Shown here: positions 60,011 to 64,000 of the stretch, piece by piece
Numbering within the stretch: position 1 is the stretch's first letter
Layout: each line of letters begins with the position of its first letter
NCBI GenBank assembly: GCA_003586115.2
Contig: QVOM02000073.1
Coordinates: forward strand, 39,853,369 to 39,917,368
From: Salvator merianae
Taxonomy: Eukaryota > Chordata > Lepidosauria > Squamata > Teiidae
Reading direction: 5' to 3'
DNA length: 64,000 nucleotides
Position numbers and translations under genes: made by a program
The notes under the pieces: generated by a model
The model's input: only the letters and a program-made list of their open reading frames with translations
Database searches by the model: none
Told to the model about the DNA's origin: nothing

Positions 60011-60404
60011 AACAGAATTGTCCAAAATACAGAGGCACTTGCACTGTGGAATATTCAAAAGTACCTTGCTTCCTACCTTAATTTGCAAGGAATGCTACTG
60101 GCATAGTTTCTTGGGAGTATAATTTCCTTCCACAAATGTCGCCTCTCAAGGCCAGAAACTGGGGCCAGGAGAACTTTCTTTCTTCCTGCTTGGTTAGCCT
60201 GTGCATGAAACACCATTCTTGTATTTCTGAGGTAAGCCTTGCATACTTTTTGGTGTCAAGGATGATGCTTTGCTCGCTTCCAGATGCTGTCAGCTTCCTG
60301 CTTTTGTCAGCCACACTCAGCACAGTCCTGTTCTTCATATAATGTGATTCTGAAAGATTTATTCATATGCCGTCAATGACAAACAGCTCCCATCTCCAAT
60401 CGTA
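60011..60404. other. non-coding; unassigned
   Basis: Unique-looking sequence between the L2 and Tc1 elements. Short open frames on both strands have no recognisable family. Confidence 0.4.
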
Positions 60405-60433
60405 CAGTGATGAGAAAAAAGTATTTGTCCCCT

Positions 60434-61122
60434 ACTACAGTGGCGGCTTTCTACTCCTGTTAGGTTGGTACACACAGCAAGCTATAATTTCCCTGAATGT
60501 TGGAGAGGTTGTAAGGGAATGGGAATATACTTCCATATGTAGTGGCTCTGTCCCAAAATACACAGGTTTAGGGAAGTAGTGGACCAAGAAGCAGGAAATA
60601 TCTTGAGGGGTAGTATTAAATTGAATCCAGAATTTTGTTTACTATTACACAGTCAAGATACCAACATAATAAACCAATATGAAATTATCTTGAAAATGAT
60701 GGCGTCATCAGTGAAACTATTAATCTTACAACATTGAGAAACAGGGGAGCCACTAATAATCCAAGACTGGTTAGACAGATTATAGAATCTAGCAAGTAAT
60801 GACATAATAGATAAATACATTAGGTCTTTTGTAAGCAAGATTACTTCCAATTTAATTAAGAAAACACCCTGCAAACACAGCAGTCTCCCTCCTAATTAAC
60901 TTATATGTACAATACTCACAGAGCCATTCTGTGAAACATAATGAGTCTAATGGCATGATGGGTAGGTGTTTCATTTATAGGAGTTAATGATTATTGATGA
61001 GCTGGGTCTTTGTGTGCAGATGTGTGGTTCATTTAACTTTGTATATACAGATGTGATCCCACTTGGAATAGAATTTGTTATGTATTGTTGTGGTGTATGT
61101 TATAGAATAAATAACTTTTTTT
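60434..61122 (+). mobile_element. 5'-truncated LINE-1 (L1) inserted in the Tc1 left end
   Basis: The segment is bracketed by a 17-bp direct repeat AAAAGTATTTGTCCCCT (60417-60433 and 61123-61139), which is Tc1 sequence duplicated on insertion. It encodes the end of L1 ORF2 (PECWRGCKGMGIYFHM, then a stop, then WLCPKIHRFRE), the C-terminal Cys/His region of L1. It ends AGAATAAATAACTTTTTTTA rather than in a long poly-A. A duplication of this length is typical of target-primed reverse transcription. Confidence 0.82.
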
Positions 61123-61389
61123 AAAAGTATTTGTCCCCTGTCTGATTTTTTCCATTTTTACACTTTCATATTTCTAAACTAAATTTCATATAGGATAAAG
61201 ACAACCTGAGTAAACACAAATACAGCTTTCAACTCATAATTTCATTTATTAAAAATTACCTAACACCAATATCTCCCATGTGAAATAGTAATTGCCTCCC
61301 TGGTTGTGCCACTTTTAACATAATTGCAACCACAAGCTTCTGAGAACTGGGGACCAGTTTTTCACATCACTACGGAGGAATTTTGGCCC

Positions 61390-62290
61390 ACTCTTCTTTG
61401 CAGAATTGCTTTAACTCAGCCACATTGGAGGGCTTTCAAGCATGATCTAGTTGTTTAAGGTCCTGTCACAGCATGTCAGTGGGGCTGAAGTCAGAAATTT
61501 GACCAGGCTACTCAAAAACCTTCAGTTTGTTTCTTTTGAGCCATTCAGAGATATGTTGTCTTGCTGTATAACCCAATTGCAATTGAGCTTTAGAACACAG
61601 CAGATGATTGGACATTCACTTTCAGCATTTTTTGGTAGAGAGCAGAATTCATGGTCCCATCCATTATGGCAAGACACCCAGGCCCTGAAGCAACAAAGCA
61701 TGCCCACACCTTTACTCTACTACCACCACCACCATGTTTGACTCTTGGTGAAATGTTCTTATTGTTGAATATTGTGTGAGTTCTATGCTAGATGCACTGG
61801 GGGCCACGTCTTCCAAAAAGTTCCACCTTTGACCCTTCAATTCACTGAACATTATCCCAAAAGGCTTAGAGGTTATCAATATGTTGTTGGTTTTTTTGGC
61901 AAATGTGACATGAGCCTTTATGTTCATCTTAGTTAGCAGTGGTTTTTGCTTCAAAGCTCTCTCATGGATACCATTTTTTCCCATTGTTTTTTTAATGGTG
62001 ACATCATAAATGCTGACCTTATCTAAGGCAAGCAAGACTTGTGGTTCCTTAGATGTTTGTCCAGTTCTTTTGTGATTACCTGGATGTGTCGTTCATATGT
62101 TCTTGGAGAAACTTTGGTAAGCTAACTGCTTCTGGAAAGAATCACTCCTGTTCCAAGTTTTTTCCAGGTGGTTTGCTGGAGTCCTAGAACCTTAGAAATG
62201 GTTTTGTAACCCTTCCCAGACTGATAAATTTCAGTAACTTTCTTTTTCATTTCTTCTGGAATTTCTTTTGATTGTGGCACGGTGCGCTTC
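61390..62290 (-). pseudogene. Tc1-like transposase pseudogene
   Basis: In minus-strand order: an N-terminal helix-turn-helix remnant (SKEIPEEMKKKVTEIYQSGK then GYKTISKVLGLQQTT, about 62290-62140); a middle part (KPLLTKMNIKAHVTFAKKTN and the W..F..V segment, about 61980-61800); and a catalytic part (NWVIQQDN, about 61570) that keeps an Asp of the DDE triad but has lost the following DPKHTS. Frameshifts and stops separate all three. The product would have cut and rejoined its own inverted repeats; it cannot now. Confidence 0.88.
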
Positions 62291-62649
62291 TTGTTGAGAC
62301 CTTTTAGCCTACTCCACGTTGGTGCAAATGGTCTGTTTAAGTCATGAATGGATTCAACAAGGCTGAGAGTAATCAAGCCTGGGTGTGCCTATTCTGATTG
62401 AACCCAATTATCAATTAAATCTGGTTAATTGGTTGACTTAGTAAGTAAAGGGGCAATTACTTTTTCAAATGGGTGGAATGTGTTAGATAACATTTTTCAT
62501 TCCATAAAAGAAACAATCATTTTCTGTTTATTCCAGTTGACGTCGTCTCATATTGAATTTTGTTTGAAGATCTGAAACAATTAAGTGTGATCAATATGCA
62601 AAGACAGAAGAAATCAGGAAGGAGGCAAATGCTTTTTGAAAGCATTGTA

Positions 62650-64000
62650 TGCATGGCATACTAGGGTCCCTCTTGGAGTGCTAGAGAATATGCTGCTGAA
62701 ATAAAATATTTAATCATTAGTCTATTTTCACCTGTTCATGAGTTTTTCATGAGGTGTTACAGTAGTCTTACATTTCAAAATCCTCTTTTAGGAATAATTT
62801 GCTAACAATCTTTTCTCCTATCTGAAGCAGGAAGTGATCTGATGCACAACAGTTTGGAAGTCACTTGAAGTCAATGTCAGTTACTACTAAGTATATACTA
62901 AGTATGTGTATTCATGTACTTGGGCTGCAAAACACTTGTCTCCTGTTCTTGCAAGTTAATATGTTGGCTTGAAAGACCATGTAAACACTTCTTATGTGTA
63001 AACACTTCTTATGAATGTGCTTTCAGCTCAGAGATGGCTAACTGCTTACACCACGACAATTTTCGTCTAGCCCTCTCAAGATCAAGAAGACATTATGAGA
63101 ATGCCTGTGTATCATGTAACTTTTAAGGATTATGCTATCTCTGTGCATAGATCTGTCATGAATGATCTTATGGGAATGTCTCTGACAGTGTAAGTTTCTG
63201 AATGCTTTCCTAGAAGTAATGGCCATTAAAGTAGTAAGACTTTTTAAAGTTAAGGCTTTTAAAAAAGCTAAGAGGCTAAACTGTGATTTTCAATGGAAAG
63301 TTTAAAATTTGGGAGAGGTTACCCTAACATTTATTTCCTCTGATATATTTATTTCCTCTGTGGCTGATAATTTACTAGGTAGTTGTTGAACAGTTGATCA
63401 CTATATCCGATATTTTTTGTTGATGTTTGACTTGACAGATGACACACAGAGGCATAGTATTTTGTATCTGTTACGATTTTATAGATAATATATAGTGTTT
63501 GCATATAATGCTGTCTGGCTGTGCTTCATTGCTGGTACACAATGGTATTCTATGTTTAACATCCATGTACTGGTGGCAATACATTATTTATTTATTTATA
63601 ACAATGGTAGCCTGCCCTTTACCTGAAGGTCCCAGGATAGGTCACAGCATACGATAAAGCACAAAATACTAAAACATATTTAAAATATAGATGTGCTGTG
63701 CAAATCATAGAAGACAATGCTCTCCTTGTTTGGGCTTGTAATCTCCATTAAAGGACAGGTCAAAAATAAGTAGGAGAGTAAAACCAGGTGTGGGCATTCT
63801 TTAGGCTTCTGGGATGAATTTTACACTTTCTCAAATCCCAAAGTCCACCTCCCAGAGCCAAGGGCAAAATAGCAGGGAGATGGGAGGATGGATGGGTCAG
63901 GTTAAAATAAATGATGGATCAGGAGGTGGAGCCAATTGCACCTTATGATTTAAATGCTGGAGTTATGAGCAGTGGCAAGTTACTACACATCAGTACTTAT
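62650..64000. other. non-coding; LINE tail near the end
   Basis: No exon was recognised. At about 62984-63014 the phrase GTAAACACTTCTTATG is tandemly duplicated. The LINE-like 3' tail at about 63580-63690 is the third copy of the 9385-9487 family. Confidence 0.45.
63580..63690. repeat. LINE-like 3' tail fragment
   Basis: (TTTA)n is followed by AGCCTGCCCTTTACCTGAAG, GTCCCAGGATAGGTCACAGC and an A-rich end with TACTAAAACATATTTAAAAT. It is the same family as 9385-9487 and 32269-32365. Confidence 0.5.

Larger units (their letters stand above)
60405..62647 (-). mobile_element. Tc1/mariner (TcMar-Tc1) transposon, dead, interrupted by an L1
   Basis: It is flanked by TA (60403-60404 and 62648-62649). 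The left end is CAGTGATGAGAAAAAAGTAT; the right end GCTTTTTGAAAGCATTG is the diverged inverse. Inner direct repeats (AATAGTAATTGCCTCCC at about 61284 and GGGCAATTACTTTTTCAAAT at about 62451) show the IR/DR arrangement of Tc1-like elements. Without the 706 bases added by the L1 insertion the element is about 1.54 kb, normal for Tc1. Confidence 0.93.

Overview
This is vertebrate nuclear DNA, most likely from a squamate reptile (lizard or snake). The repeat content points there: CR1 LINEs, a BovB/RTE 3' end, L2-clade LINE ends, a 5S-rRNA-derived SINE, tRNA-derived SINEs with a BovB-like tail, and several hAT and other short inverted-repeat elements. The host gene architecture is eukaryotic, with GT-AG splicing and long non-coding flanks. 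The species cannot be fixed from the sequence alone.

The only protein-coding host gene I can support is MSX2, on the plus strand. Exon 1 coding runs 31643-31988 and exon 2 coding runs 39418-39842, separated by a 7.4-kb phase-1 intron. The two exons join in frame to a 256-residue muscle-segment-homeobox repressor with an intact Eh1/Groucho motif, homeodomain and C-terminal MSX tail. A TATA-less promoter (CCAAT, AP-1-like and full CRE motifs, inverted CCAAT) lies about 0.3 kb upstream of the ATG.

Layout. 1-1.84 kb: a GC-rich compound fold-back made of nested inverted repeats. 1.84-31 kb: upstream non-coding DNA carrying an inverted-repeat transposon (7.45-8.76 kb), a hAT MITE (12.07 kb), a long broken CR1 (14.06-16.34 kb), a short MITE (19.5 kb), a CR1 end (22.4 kb), CpG-rich blocks (23.5-24.2 and 26.0-26.7 kb) and repeat-poor candidate enhancer DNA just upstream of MSX2. 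31.3-40.4 kb: MSX2. 40.4-64 kb: a downstream non-coding flank with microsatellites, SINE and BovB pieces, repeat-poor enhancer-like blocks (43.6-45.1, 49.3-50.2, 56.0-56.5 kb), a 1.17-kb hAT element with a perfect 8-bp target duplication, a hAT hairpin nested in an L2-clade LINE, and a dead Tc1 element interrupted by a truncated L1.

Most of the window is therefore the regulatory desert expected around a developmental homeobox gene, seeded with transposon fossils. I see no operon, CRISPR array, prophage or novel protein system. The most unusual structures are the compound palindrome at the left end, the hAT families with diagnostic 8-bp duplications, and the Tc1/L1 nest. The Tc1 resembles families known from fishes and frogs, which makes horizontal transfer worth testing.
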